This document shows, piece by piece, positions 1 to 8,379 of a stretch of DNA of 45,314 bases. The notes beneath the pieces were generated by a model. The model ran no database searches and was not told the origin of the DNA. It saw nothing but the letters and a program-made list of their open reading frames with translations. Position numbers and translations under genes: made by a program. The stretch spans positions 1 through 45,314 of the forward strand of contig JAAYUZ010000051.1 of assembly GCA_012517385.1 (NCBI GenBank), read 5' to 3'. The DNA is from Treponema sp. Its GTDB lineage: Bacteria > Spirochaetota > Spirochaetia > Treponematales > Breznakiellaceae. How positions within the stretch are numbered: the first letter of the stretch is position 1; each line of letters begins with the position of its first letter.

Positions 1-329
1 GAAACCTGGTGAGTAATGCCCTAAAGCACGCCCGGGAAGGGGCCTTCCTGGGGATAGATCTCCGGCAGGAACAGAAGAAGTGGGCCATCCTGGCAGTCCG
101 AGATCATGGCCCAGGTATTCCCCGGCAGGAACGAAAGCAGATCTTCGAAGCCTTTTACCGTGGTGAACAGGCAAAAACAAAGCAGGTCCCCGGCAGCGGC
201 CTTGGGCTCAATGTGGTCCGCCGGATCATCGAAACCCATGGGGGCACCGTTACCTGTGAAGCCCTTGGCGACCTGGGAGCCCTTTTTGTCATCAAACTGC
301 CCCTTGTAAAAGAGGTTCCCCATGAGTAA
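1..329 (+). CDS. Sensor histidine kinase, C-terminal part (5' end outside window)
   Basis: Only the ATP-binding (HATPase_c) end of a two-component sensor kinase is inside the window; the reading frame is open from base 3 and no start is visible. The N box (NLVSNALKHA) is at the very start, followed by the G1 box (DHGPGIP), an F-box-like stretch (IFEAFYRG) and the G2 box (GSGLGLNVV). These are the ATP-lid and nucleotide-binding motifs of HisKA-type kinases, which phosphorylate their own histidine and then a partner regulator. The stop overlaps the start of the next gene by 8 bases (322-329), so the kinase and the OmpR-type regulator are almost certainly a co-translated pair. The input domain cannot be judged. 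Confidence 0.93.
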   Translation, partial: NLVSNALKHAREGAFLGIDLRQEQKKWAILAVRDHGPGIPRQERKQIFEAFYRGEQAKTKQVPGSGLGLNVVRRIIETHGGTVTCEALGDLGALFVIKLPLVKEVPHE

Positions 330-1164
330 GCCTAAACACATACTTCTCATAGAAGATGAGCCGGGCCTGGTGCTGACCATTTCTGACCGGCTTACCGCTG
401 AGGGCTACCAGTGTGATACGGAAAAGGACGGTAAGATCGGTTTTGAAAAAGCAAAAAACGGTTCCTGGGACTTGCTCCTTTTAGATGTGATGCTCCCCGA
501 AAAAAACGGGTTTGACATCTGCCGAGATTTACGGGCCCAGGGATTCGGCGCACCCATATTGATGCTCACCGCCCGAAGCCAAATTATTGACCGGGTGCTT
601 GGCCTTAAACTCGGGGCTGATGACTATCTCTGCAAACCCTTTGATATGAATGAGCTGCTTGCCCGGATAGAAGCCCTCCTCAGGCGTTCCAAGGCCCTCG
701 ATACGGCCATCGCAGCAGGCGCGGTCGCTGTCACTTTTGGCGCTGCCAAAACCTACGGTGCAAACGACACTGTGAGGCCAAACACCGGTTCAGATGCCAG
801 CGCCTACGTTGGATCTGGCAACGGCGCTGCAAGTGCGACCGGCACCGGTCCGGAGGCTCCGCGGGGAAAGGAAACCTACACCCATTTTACTGTGGATTTT
901 CAAAGGGGGACCGTGGAACACCAGGGATTGGTACAGAACCTTTCTGCTCAGGAATATAAGCTGCTTGCATACCTCACCCGGCATCCCGGCGAAATTATCT
1001 CCCGGGACACCCTGCTCGATGCGGTCTGGGGCTATGGTACTGAAACAACAACCCGTACTGTGGATGTCCATGTAGCCTGGCTACGCAAAAAAATCGGCGA
1101 CACCGAGCCTGCCCCCTACCACATCCAGACCATCCGCGGACTGGGATACCGGTTTAATCCCTGA
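322..1164 (+). CDS. OmpR/PhoB-family response regulator
   Basis: A 280-residue two-component response regulator. The receiver domain (about 1-122) has the acidic pair D12/E13, the phospho-acceptor D55 in LLLLDVMLPEKNG, and K105 in the CKPFD motif. The C-terminal winged helix (about 190-280) has the OmpR signature pattern: LSAQEYKLLAYL, the recognition region TRTVDVHVAWLRKKI, and the wing IRGLGYRF. Between them is an unusually long, Ala/Gly/Thr/Ser-rich linker (about 123-185), some 40-50 residues longer than usual. It should bind DNA as a phosphorylation-dependent dimer. Its start lies inside the end of the kinase gene, so the two are coupled. Its TGA stop (1162-1164) shares bases with the first bases of the structured repeat that follows. 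Targets are unknown. Confidence 0.95.
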   Translation: MSKPKHILLIEDEPGLVLTISDRLTAEGYQCDTEKDGKIGFEKAKNGSWDLLLLDVMLPEKNGFDICRDLRAQGFGAPILMLTARSQIIDRVLGLKLGADDYLCKPFDMNELLARIEALLRRSKALDTAIAAGAVAVTFGAAKTYGANDTVRPNTGSDASAYVGSGNGAASATGTGPEAPRGKETYTHFTVDFQRGTVEHQGLVQNLSAQEYKLLAYLTRHPGEIISRDTLLDAVWGYGTETTTRTVDVHVAWLRKKIGDTEPAPYHIQTIRGLGYRFNP

Positions 1165-1316
1165 GGTTCTTGCAAAAGTCTGTTACTTTTGCAAGAACCT
1201 CTTGCAGTATTTTTACATTAATAAGACAATTAATTACATAGTAAAGAATAATAAAAATACTGCATGTACATCTAAGGTTGCTCTTTCAAAACTCCCTGAG
1301 TTTTGAAAGAGCCTCC
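1163..1316. repeat. Structured intergenic repeat, full copy 1 (three dyads)
   Basis: A 154-bp element made of three inverted repeats. Dyad A has 17-bp perfect arms at 1163-1179 and 1185-1201 with loop CTGTT. Dyad B has 13-bp arms at 1203-1215 and 1252-1264 around an AT-rich centre. Dyad C has 14-bp perfect arms at 1281-1294 and 1298-1311. The outer ends (GAGGTTCTTGCAAAA and, inverted, GAGGCTCTTTCAAAA) are imperfect terminal inverted repeats, as in a MITE-like element. It lies between convergent genes. No T-run follows the stems, so it is not a classic intrinsic terminator. A same-length copy at 12578-12731 differs at 10 positions by hand alignment. Confidence 0.9.
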
Positions 1317-1326
1317 CCTATTATTT

Positions 1327-1665
1327 TTAAAACTGCACAGAATAGAAAATTCCATCATTACTGTCCCAGTAGGTTTGTCCAGCGGTCTGATAAAAAAGGG
1401 CAAACTTAAGCAGAACACCGGGCGTAATATCAGATCTGGTCAAAATAGTAAATTCATCAGTTTCTGGATTTACCTGTCTGCTCCATTCACCATTAACATC
1501 GGTAAAATGTTGAAAGTTATCTATGGTATACCGCAGGCCAACCCGTTTTTCATAAGCTAAATTCTGAACCCCCGCAATAACCCGTAATTGTCCTGCCATA
1601 TTATGAGAATTGCCTTCCCGGAAATAATTAAGCTTTTCCATTGATATGAGCCAGACATTTTTCAT
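1327..1665 (-). CDS. Stand-alone CBM21-like starch/glycogen-binding protein
   Basis: A 112-residue protein that seems to be one carbohydrate-binding module of family 21 and nothing else. The diagnostic CBM21 run is visible: VQNLAYEKRVGLRYTIDNF near residues 33-51 (family pattern VxNLxFEKxVxVRYTxDNW), then FTD, a middle strand ending in FTI, and FALFYQTAGQTYWDSNDG near residues 89-106 (family pattern FAIxYxxxGQxYWDNNxG). CBM21 domains bind starch or glycogen and are best known from fungal glucoamylase and glycogen-targeting phosphatase subunits. There is no signal peptide or membrane segment, so it should be cytoplasmic. A GGAGG ribosome site stands about 7 bases before the ATG. It is divergent from the alpha-amylase gene. 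Binding to glycogen is inferred. Confidence 0.8.
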   Translation of the reverse strand: MKNVWLISMEKLNYFREGNSHNMAGQLRVIAGVQNLAYEKRVGLRYTIDNFQHFTDVNGEWSRQVNPETDEFTILTRSDITPGVLLKFALFYQTAGQTYWDSNDGIFYSVQF

Positions 1666-1805
1666 ATAAAGCCTCCATTATAACATAACAACCATGTAAA
1701 TCGGTAAAATTATATCACGTTTATTTGATTATGTATGATTATAATTTATTATTATATATATTCTTATATAAATCCAAACCTAAGTAAAACGGTTTATAAT
1801 TTTTG

Positions 1806-1857
1806 TTGACAGATTAGAATTCCGGGTTTACGATATCTCTATACGATATAGAATATC
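1806..1857 (+). promoter_or_regulatory. Candidate promoter and operator of the alpha-amylase gene
   Basis: A TTGACA -35 box (1806-1811) is followed by a 17-bp spacer and TACGAT (1829-1834) as -10. Starting in the -10 box is an interrupted inverted repeat, GATATCTCTATA ... TATAGAATATC (1832-1857, one-base bulge), placed where a repressor would block initiation. The rest of the 272-bp divergent region to the CBM21 gene is very AT-rich, including a TATAAT on the minus strand near 1720. The promoter is a pattern match only. Confidence 0.6.
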
Positions 1858-1937
1858 TTCATTGAATTTACTATCTCCATTTTATCTATATTCGTATTAA
1901 AATCATCCAGCCAAGATGAAAAGAACAGGAGGAAGTG

Positions 1938-3413
1938 ATGAAAAGGAGCGTAAAAAAACTCGGAATACTTGCTGTTGCAGCGAGTATTTCACTATTCTTC
2001 CTGGGTTGCAATACCCAAATTTTAAATCCCAGCGATACAACTGCTGAAGGAACAGCCCGTTCAATAACAGGAAAATCCGGGGTTATGATGCAGGGTTTCT
2101 ACTGGGATGTCCCCGCAGGAGGGACCTGGTATAATACTATGAAGAGTAAGGCCGCAGAGTTGGCTAATATGGCGGGCGGTTATGGAATAGATGCAATCTG
2201 GTTTCCGCCACCTTCCAAAGCCGACAATGGGGCTTACTCTATGGGTTATGATCCCTTCGATTACTATGATCTTGGCCAGTATAATCAGAAAGGATCTACA
2301 GAAACCCGTTTTGGATCCCAGGCTGAGTTAAAAAGTGCCATAGCGACCTTTAAGAGCTATGGAATTGCCAGCATGGCAGACATCGTATTGAATCACCGCT
2401 CCGGCGGAAACAGCGAATACAACCCTAAAACTGGTACAAATACCTGGACTGATTTTTCCGCCGTAGCTTCTGGCAAGAATAAATGGCACTGGGATTCATT
2501 CCATCCAAACAACTATTGTTCCAGCGATCCCGGCGCATTTGCCGGTTTCCCCGATGTCTGTTTTGCCTCCGGTTCTGCATATAACGATCAGAAAACCTGG
2601 ATGAACTGGCTGATGAGTACCACCAATGCGGGCTTCTCCCAGTGGCGTTTTGATTATGTAAAGGGACTTGAACCCTGGGTTATCAAGGATATGAAGGCTG
2701 CTACCGGAGGAGCCTTCTCGGTCGGTGAATACTGGGATGCAAACACTTCCACCCTGGACTGGTGGACCAATGCTGCAAATGCCTCTGCCTTTGACTTTGC
2801 CCTGTATTACACCCTTAAGGATATCTGTAATAATACCAGTGGCGGCGGCTATCTCCCCAACCTGGTAGATTACAGCAAATCCTTTGCTGCGAAAAATCCC
2901 CTGCGGGCAGTCACCTTTGTAGGTAACCATGATACGGATGAAATATACACCGATAAAATGATGGCCTATGCCTTTATCCTCACCTACCAGGGATACCCAA
3001 GTATCTGGTGGAAGGATTATTACAACTATGGGTTAAGCAACCTTGGCGGCCAATGGGGTAATGGTATTAAACAGCTGGTTTGGGTCCGGGGCAAACTGGC
3101 TGGCGGAGCACCCACAATTCAGAACCTAAAGACCAATGATGGAGATATGCTGATTTACGGAAGCTATGGGACCTCATCAAGCTCCCCGGGATACATTGTG
3201 ATCATTAACGACAATGCAACGAGCTGGAAAGGTTCCTGGGTACAAACCGGAAATGGCTACCTTAAGAATAAAAACCTTAAGGTGTATGCCTGGTATTCTC
3301 CAGTGAGCGGTCAGAATTATCAGCCCCAGACAAAATACTGTGACAGCAACGGCTGGGTAGAAGTATGGGCTCCACCACGGGGTTATGCGGTCTATTCTGT
3401 AGACGGTCTATAA
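1938..3413 (+). CDS. Alpha-amylase (GH13), probable lipoprotein
   Basis: A 491-residue glycoside hydrolase family 13 alpha-amylase that cuts internal alpha-1,4 bonds of starch-like glucans. The four conserved regions are present: DIVLNH (148-153), RFDYVKG with nucleophile D239, GEYWD with acid/base E264, and FVGNHDT with D332. The compact barrel and the GEYWD motif resemble the GH13_6/GH13_7 (plant/archaeal) type more than Bacillus enzymes. The N-terminus is a lipoprotein signal ending FLGC with Cys24, so it is probably anchored in a cell-envelope membrane. The ATG at 1938 is preferred over the GTG at 1935 because AGGAGG (1927-1932) is only 2 bases from the GTG but 5 from the ATG. It has its own terminator and probably forms a single-gene unit, divergent from the CBM21 gene. 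Confidence 0.93.
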   Translation: MKRSVKKLGILAVAASISLFFLGCNTQILNPSDTTAEGTARSITGKSGVMMQGFYWDVPAGGTWYNTMKSKAAELANMAGGYGIDAIWFPPPSKADNGAYSMGYDPFDYYDLGQYNQKGSTETRFGSQAELKSAIATFKSYGIASMADIVLNHRSGGNSEYNPKTGTNTWTDFSAVASGKNKWHWDSFHPNNYCSSDPGAFAGFPDVCFASGSAYNDQKTWMNWLMSTTNAGFSQWRFDYVKGLEPWVIKDMKAATGGAFSVGEYWDANTSTLDWWTNAANASAFDFALYYTLKDICNNTSGGGYLPNLVDYSKSFAAKNPLRAVTFVGNHDTDEIYTDKMMAYAFILTYQGYPSIWWKDYYNYGLSNLGGQWGNGIKQLVWVRGKLAGGAPTIQNLKTNDGDMLIYGSYGTSSSSPGYIVIINDNATSWKGSWVQTGNGYLKNKNLKVYAWYSPVSGQNYQPQTKYCDSNGWVEVWAPPRGYAVYSVDGL

Positions 3414-3435
3414 ACCAAGCTGCGGTACGCTCTTT

Positions 3436-3470
3436 GGGGCTGACCTTATTTTGGGGTCAGCCCCTTTTTT
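3436..3470 (+). terminator. Rho-independent terminator after alpha-amylase
   Basis: Perfect 10-bp stem, GGGGCTGACC (3436-3445) with GGTCAGCCCC (3455-3464), loop of 9 bases, followed at once by six T (3465-3470). Strong intrinsic terminator on the plus strand. Confidence 0.92.
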
Positions 3471-3500
3471 AGCCAGTGAGAGGTATTCCGGGGTATTCCA

Positions 3501-4598
3501 ATGAAAACATATACCAGTGGGGCAATAGCTCTAGTCTTTATGCTGATTTTACTTACTCATATTTCCTGCAATTCTAAAACTGAGATGCTCCCTAAACTGG
3601 CAGATGAGAACAACCTTGTTTTTACTTCTACCTATCAACTGGGGGGAATTAGTATTTCAGGGCAGCTTAGCATATCCAAAGGCACTCACCAGGGAACTGT
3701 AATGTTCGCGATAAAAAATAATACAAAAAAATCCATTACAATCCAATCTGATGCAATTACCATTAAAAGCCCCTCGGGTTATGTTAATTTTCCTTCAAAA
3801 AATTCAAATGGGGTATTTCACATACCAAAGAGTTCCTTAAAAACATGTACCCTTTATTTTCAAATCATTAACAATCCCATCCTTTATCAGAGATACGGCC
3901 TTCCTGGAGATATTCAGGATAAATACTTTATATCGGTCGATTTTATACTCAACGAAGATGGGAGCCCTGCTGTACCGGGAACCATGCAATTCACTATTGC
4001 TAAAGAACTATATCAAAAATACCTGGAACAATATGGAATAGAACATAAGCTGACAAGCTATGAACCAATTATAAACAGCAACCTTTTTATCGCCGAAGAA
4101 ACTGAATATATTATACAAAATAATCTGTTAAAAAAGGACCATCATGATGACGAAGATATACAAATCGAAGTTATACCCGAACCTCAAGTCATCCTATCTG
4201 GGAATGAACTTGTACTGGATCAAATTATCTGTAAATTCTCACCCTACAAGATCCAAGACACCTTTTACCTTTATGTGAAATTGATAAATCGATATCCTGA
4301 TCCAATCCAGTTCGATAGCTCCCAATTCAGTATTATTACAGACTCTCCGGAGCAAACTTTGAACAGCGATAAGTTCGATTTTACGGAGTTAAAACATGCC
4401 TTATCTCCGCTGAATACATCTACACCGAATCATGTCCTGGTCTTGAATCAGAACGAACGGGCTGATTTTACCATAGCATTTCAATATTCAGAAATAAATA
4501 ATCCCAAGAAGATTCAGATCATACCGAAGGGTATTAGCATCTATCAAAAAGAGTTACCCCTAATCGGAATACCCTTAGAGTATCAGGCAGTTCCCTAA
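3501..4598 (+). CDS. Unknown lipoprotein with two similar beta-rich halves
   Basis: A 365-residue exported protein that I do not recognise. Residues 1-23 are a signal peptide ending in a lipobox-like HISC with Cys23 as the likely lipidated residue. After it come two regions of similar length (about 35-170 and 225-360), each rich in beta-strand patterns (for example GTVMFAIKNNTKKSITIQSD and DTFYLYVKLINRYPDPIQFD), reminiscent of BsuPI-type or other Ig-like folds; this is inference. The middle (about 190-225) is acidic and may be a linker. It lies 30 bases after the amylase terminator. No strong ribosome site is visible; GGGG stands 7 bases before the ATG. Its TAA overlaps the TAG of the convergent gene on the other strand. 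Confidence 0.75.
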   Translation: MKTYTSGAIALVFMLILLTHISCNSKTEMLPKLADENNLVFTSTYQLGGISISGQLSISKGTHQGTVMFAIKNNTKKSITIQSDAITIKSPSGYVNFPSKNSNGVFHIPKSSLKTCTLYFQIINNPILYQRYGLPGDIQDKYFISVDFILNEDGSPAVPGTMQFTIAKELYQKYLEQYGIEHKLTSYEPIINSNLFIAEETEYIIQNNLLKKDHHDDEDIQIEVIPEPQVILSGNELVLDQIICKFSPYKIQDTFYLYVKLINRYPDPIQFDSSQFSIITDSPEQTLNSDKFDFTELKHALSPLNTSTPNHVLVLNQNERADFTIAFQYSEINNPKKIQIIPKGISIYQKELPLIGIPLEYQAVP

Positions 4599-5329
4599 TG
4601 CTGCAATTCCAGAAGGGCCTTATTTAAGCGCTCAAGTATTTCAAGCGCATCCGGATAATTCTTAGAAACTAGCAAGCGATATTCTAATTGGTCTGCAAAG
4701 GGTCTGTTAAGAAACACAAACCTATCTTCTTTAGCTGCATAAAGTCTCTGGATTGCATCTTTGGCAACCCTGTATTCGTCTATAATAAAATCGAGGCGGC
4801 CACTATAGAGTTTTTGTATCGCCAGATCGATGGTGTTCGACTCCTCTATAACAACACCGGCCCTCTTCAGAGGATAGATTACCGCATAGGACCCTGCGGT
4901 TGTTCCAATTCTAAAAGGTTTTAATGCTTCCGGCCCTCCCCCGTATTCAAAATGTTCAGTTTTTTTATTGTTCTTCATTGTGATTATTATTAGTTGGGAT
5001 CTAAATAGGGGTTCAGAAAAGTAAAATGATTGTTCCCGCTCAGGGATATGCAAATATGGAAAGGTAGCAAAATAGCGCCCGGTTTTTACCAGGTATTCAG
5101 CCCGCGGCCAGGGGAAAAAGTCGAACCGTGGGGTAATCCCTGCTTTAGCACAAGCTTCCTGTACAACTGAACTTATAAGTCCAAAAGAAGGAAGTTCCTT
5201 GCCGGTAAAGGGTGCCCATTCGCCGATTGCAAAAGAAAGAACCTCCTCTGCGGAGATATTATCGGTTATGAAAGAGCCCCAAAGCAGCGGCCATACCAGC
5301 AATATACTAACTAAATACCTCATTTTCAT
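4595..5329 (-). CDS. Periplasmic solute-binding protein, family 3 (amino-acid type)
   Basis: A 244-residue exported protein with a cleavable signal peptide (hydrophobic core about 4-20, likely cut after NISA near residue 27). The mature part reads like an SBP_bac_3 domain: FAIGEWAPFTG at the start, GLISSVVQEACAKAG, FDFFPWPRAEYLVKTG, then the second lobe with FRIGTTAGSY and a C-terminal helix. Such proteins bind amino acids or other small solutes in the periplasm. No permease or ATPase gene is next to it. Instead its start overlaps the stop of a sensor kinase gene by 4 bases (ATGA, 5326-5329), so it is more likely a ligand-presenting partner of the kinase than a transport component. Confidence 0.8.
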   Translation of the reverse strand: MKMRYLVSILLVWPLLWGSFITDNISAEEVLSFAIGEWAPFTGKELPSFGLISSVVQEACAKAGITPRFDFFPWPRAEYLVKTGRYFATFPYLHIPEREQSFYFSEPLFRSQLIIITMKNNKKTEHFEYGGGPEALKPFRIGTTAGSYAVIYPLKRAGVVIEESNTIDLAIQKLYSGRLDFIIDEYRVAKDAIQRLYAAKEDRFVFLNRPFADQLEYRLLVSKNYPDALEILERLNKALLELQH

Positions 5330-6693
5330 GTTGAATACAATTCTTTCTTCATAGCAGTTTGGATTGTATCCACTCCGATTTTGAGTGATACCGAATAACC
5401 ATTCCCATTTTGTTCTTCCAGTTGTGCATTGATCTGTGCCGCCAAAGCATTTATAAAACGGAAGCCTAGAACGGTCTCAGGCGGATGTAAGAGGGAAACA
5501 GGAGACCCCGGGCCCTGATCAGACACGGTGAGCACGAATGTATTTTCTTCCTGCTGCAAGGAAACATTTGCATTTCCAGATCTGCCAGCATAGGCATGCA
5601 TAGCCGTATTAGTAAGAAGTTCGTAGACTATCAATCCAGAGGCAATCGCCACATCGAGGGGAAAAACTACAGACATGACCCGTAGATTTATTTCGAGTCC
5701 GCCGTTTCCAACGGTTTGATAAAACAAACCACAGATCGCAGATAAGTAGGACCCCATTTCAATCCCATTAATTTTCCTTGTCTCCAATAAAAGACCGTAG
5801 GCTTCTGAAATTGTATCAATACGTCCTAAAAGTTTGTTTAAGATCTGCCGTTCCCTGGATTCCATTGAGATAGATTCGTCTGCTTGTTGATTTATTATTG
5901 CCGCCAGTAACTGCAAATTATTCCTGATTCTGTGATTCAACTCCCTCATCAGTAATTCTCTGTCCTGAATTGCTTTGTTTAATTCTTTAAATTGATTCAA
6001 TATGGTTTCCCTTAAGGAAAGCAGCAGTCCCTTAATACCTTCGAATTCAATGTACCCATGGTGTTCATCTTTTGAATAGAGACTTAGATTGGCGTCATCA
6101 TCTTTTATTGTTGCAGCCAGGGTTCCATATGTAGCAATAAGGGATACTATTTCATCCAGAGGTTCACGCAGTCTTTGTAACAGGATGTATCTCGTACTGA
6201 TAAGCATAAAAACGAAGATGGAAACCACTGAAAAAAGGTAAATAAGATAATTTCTCCCTGTCCGTTCTATTAGACTGAATACATCAATTTTATAGCTTGT
6301 TTGGCCAAGGTAAAAACTATTTTCAAAATGCTTAAATATACTTTTTTCACTTGAGACAAACGGAAGAGGTGGTACTTTTTTTGAATAAGAAAAAACGGTA
6401 TGTCCTTCTTCATTCTGAACAACAAATTCAGCAAGAGCAGAATTTGAGATAACAGATTGAGCCACGGTTTCAAGAGCTTTTTCATCCATTTCCCATAAGG
6501 CCTTGGTAATGGATGATTTCAGAATACTTTGAATATACTTTTCTTCTGTTTTAATAGAATTTTGTAAAAGGATTATTGCAGATACAGTCCATCCAAGGGT
6601 AATAAGAACCAGGAGCAACACAAACATGCTCGCGATGGAGAGAGAAACATCATGGGTAAAGGATTTTCTCTGTGTACCCTGATTTCTAACCAT
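5326..6693 (-). CDS. Membrane sensor histidine kinase, HisKA_2 type
   Basis: A 455-residue sensor kinase. A transmembrane helix (about 20-45), a periplasmic region of about 100 residues and a second helix (about 148-168) are followed by a cytoplasmic linker. The phosphoacceptor segment RELLMRELNHRIRNNLQLL places the histidine at H254; this LNHRIRNNLQ pattern is the HisKA_2/HPK11 type. The ATPase part has an N box (YELLTNTAMHAY, E358/N362) and a G1 box (SDQGPG, D392). No response regulator gene is adjacent, so the partner is elsewhere. It is downstream of the chemoreceptor remnant on the same strand and translationally coupled to the binding protein gene. No clear ribosome site is seen before the ATG at 6693. 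Confidence 0.88.
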   Translation of the reverse strand: MVRNQGTQRKSFTHDVSLSIASMFVLLLVLITLGWTVSAIILLQNSIKTEEKYIQSILKSSITKALWEMDEKALETVAQSVISNSALAEFVVQNEEGHTVFSYSKKVPPLPFVSSEKSIFKHFENSFYLGQTSYKIDVFSLIERTGRNYLIYLFSVVSIFVFMLISTRYILLQRLREPLDEIVSLIATYGTLAATIKDDDANLSLYSKDEHHGYIEFEGIKGLLLSLRETILNQFKELNKAIQDRELLMRELNHRIRNNLQLLAAIINQQADESISMESRERQILNKLLGRIDTISEAYGLLLETRKINGIEMGSYLSAICGLFYQTVGNGGLEINLRVMSVVFPLDVAIASGLIVYELLTNTAMHAYAGRSGNANVSLQQEENTFVLTVSDQGPGSPVSLLHPPETVLGFRFINALAAQINAQLEEQNGNGYSVSLKIGVDTIQTAMKKELYST

Positions 6694-6747
6694 GATTTAA
6701 GGATAATCATTCTATATGGAAAAGCAAGTAAAGACTTTTTCAGTCAT

Positions 6748-8280
6748 TTATACCTTAAATCGGCCGATATAGGACTCCATGATTGATATAATTGAGGCTG
6801 TCTTATCAGAGGACTCGAGAACCACCTGGGCAGTTTCATCGATCTCTGCAGTCTCCTTCACAATGCCTTCCATCAAGCTTTGGATATCATGGGCACTTTC
6901 ATGGAGATGTTCAATTTCATCCCGTATAACCAATATGCTGGAAGTCATTTCCCCGGAACCGCTTTGCACCTGACCGGTTATATCATTCATGTTTTTTAAG
7001 GCTTCCAGAATCTGGCTTGAACCGACTTTTTGTTCTTCCATCGCATCCTGTATTTCGAGTACCAGAGAACTGGTAGATTGAATATGGGATAATAGACCGC
7101 TAAAGGTTTGCACCGACTGCTGGGAAGATTCAACAACCCCCTCTATTTCATTCCGCATTGAAGCCAGGTTTGAACCAATATTTTTAGACTGTTCTGCAGC
7201 GGTTTCAGCCAAGCGGCGTATTTCATCGGCTACCACAGAAAATCCCTTACCAAGCTCACCCGCATGGGCTGCTTCTATGGCCGCATTCATCGCAAGAAGA
7301 TTTGTCTGGCTGGCAATAGCAGCGATGGCTTCATTCGCTTCTATCAGGGCCTGGGACTGCTGCGCAACCTGGGAGATCCGGTCTACCACATCCTGCTGAG
7401 CTTCTGCGCCAAGTTCTGAGGCCTTGTTAAGTTCCTGGAATTGAGCTGCCATTTTTTCGACCGTGGAAGTAACCGAACCGATGTTGCCAACCATCTCTTC
7501 TACCGCAGATGAGGCCTGGTCAATACTCTGCACCTGGGTCTTTATCATGGTATGCAGACTTTCTATAGATCTGGCAATTTCCGTAGCAGCACTTGCTGCC
7601 TGGTCGGTACTTTGAACCTGGTATTCAGATTTATTTTGTACATGCCCTACCATAGTGCTGATTTTTTCTATGGTCATTTTAGCCTGCAGACTCTCCTGTT
7701 CCAGACTTTTTCCCACCACAGAAAGTTCCTGTTGAGCTTGCTTAAGGCTGCGTACCAGGGCATGAAGTTTATCGGTAAAAGCATTAAAGCTGAGTACGAG
7801 ATCGGCAATTTCGTCATTTCCTGAAACTGAAATTCGTTGGGTTAAATCCGCATCCCCCTCTGCAAGGGCTTCGAAGGTTCCCACCGTATGGATAAGGTGT
7901 TTTGTTATGGACCGGGCAATCAGGAGTGACACAAGAATGATGAATAATAAGGCAATTACCGCGAGAAATACAAAGAAAAGCAATAATTCCCGTATTGGTT
8001 TTTCCACCTCGGAAATAGGGACCGAGATCACCAGTTTCCAGCGAGAGGCTTAAGTCTGTTTATAGTTCGCTGCGAGTATTTTTAATTCCCATTGCAGTTT
8101 TTCTATTTGCCGATTCAGTACATCTGCTTTGGTCTGGGCAAGCTGAAGCATATCCTCCTGAGAAATACGCTGTATATCGGATCCAATTCTGAGACTGATG
8201 ACAAAGGTTACAATACCTAAAATAAGAAGCGATAGGATGCCAAAACCAAGTATCATCTTAAATCGTATGGTCATTTTCAT
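6748..8280 (-). pseudogene. Chemoreceptor (MCP) with deleted sensor domain and in-frame stop
   Basis: Reads as one methyl-accepting chemotaxis protein interrupted by TAA at 8050-8052; the two halves are in the same frame. The first 76 codons encode a short tail, a transmembrane helix and the first helix of a Cache-like sensor (ending LAANYKQT). After the stop the frame continues [19 protein letters not shown], which is the typical end of a dCache domain just before the second membrane helix, then HAMP, methylation helices and the signalling tip ([20 protein letters not shown]). Most of the sensor domain, usually 200 residues or more, is missing. A GTG at 8029-8031 could restart the second part but has no ribosome site. 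An AGGAG precedes the ATG at 8280. Most likely a deletion-derived pseudogene; a restart product without sensor cannot be excluded. Confidence 0.8.
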
Positions 8281-8291
8281 CTATCAACTCC

Positions 8292-8334
8292 TCTAAAAAG
8301 AAAGGGCTGTCCTAATCTATGGTAGACAGCCCTT
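8292..8334 (-). terminator. Terminator of the sugar ABC operon
   Basis: On the minus strand AAGGGCTGTC (8334-8325) pairs perfectly with GACAGCCCTT (8311-8302) around a 13-base loop, followed by a T-rich tail (8301-8292). It lies downstream of the permease gene and before the chemoreceptor start. Confidence 0.82.
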
Positions 8335-8379
8335 ATAGTATACAATATTTTTAATCTAATATCTATAAAATATCAAAAA

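Noticed and set aside
1163-1201. Intrinsic terminator of the kinase/regulator operon
   Set aside because: The stem is strong, but no T-run follows and the same sequence recurs elsewhere as part of a larger repeat; it may still affect transcript ends.
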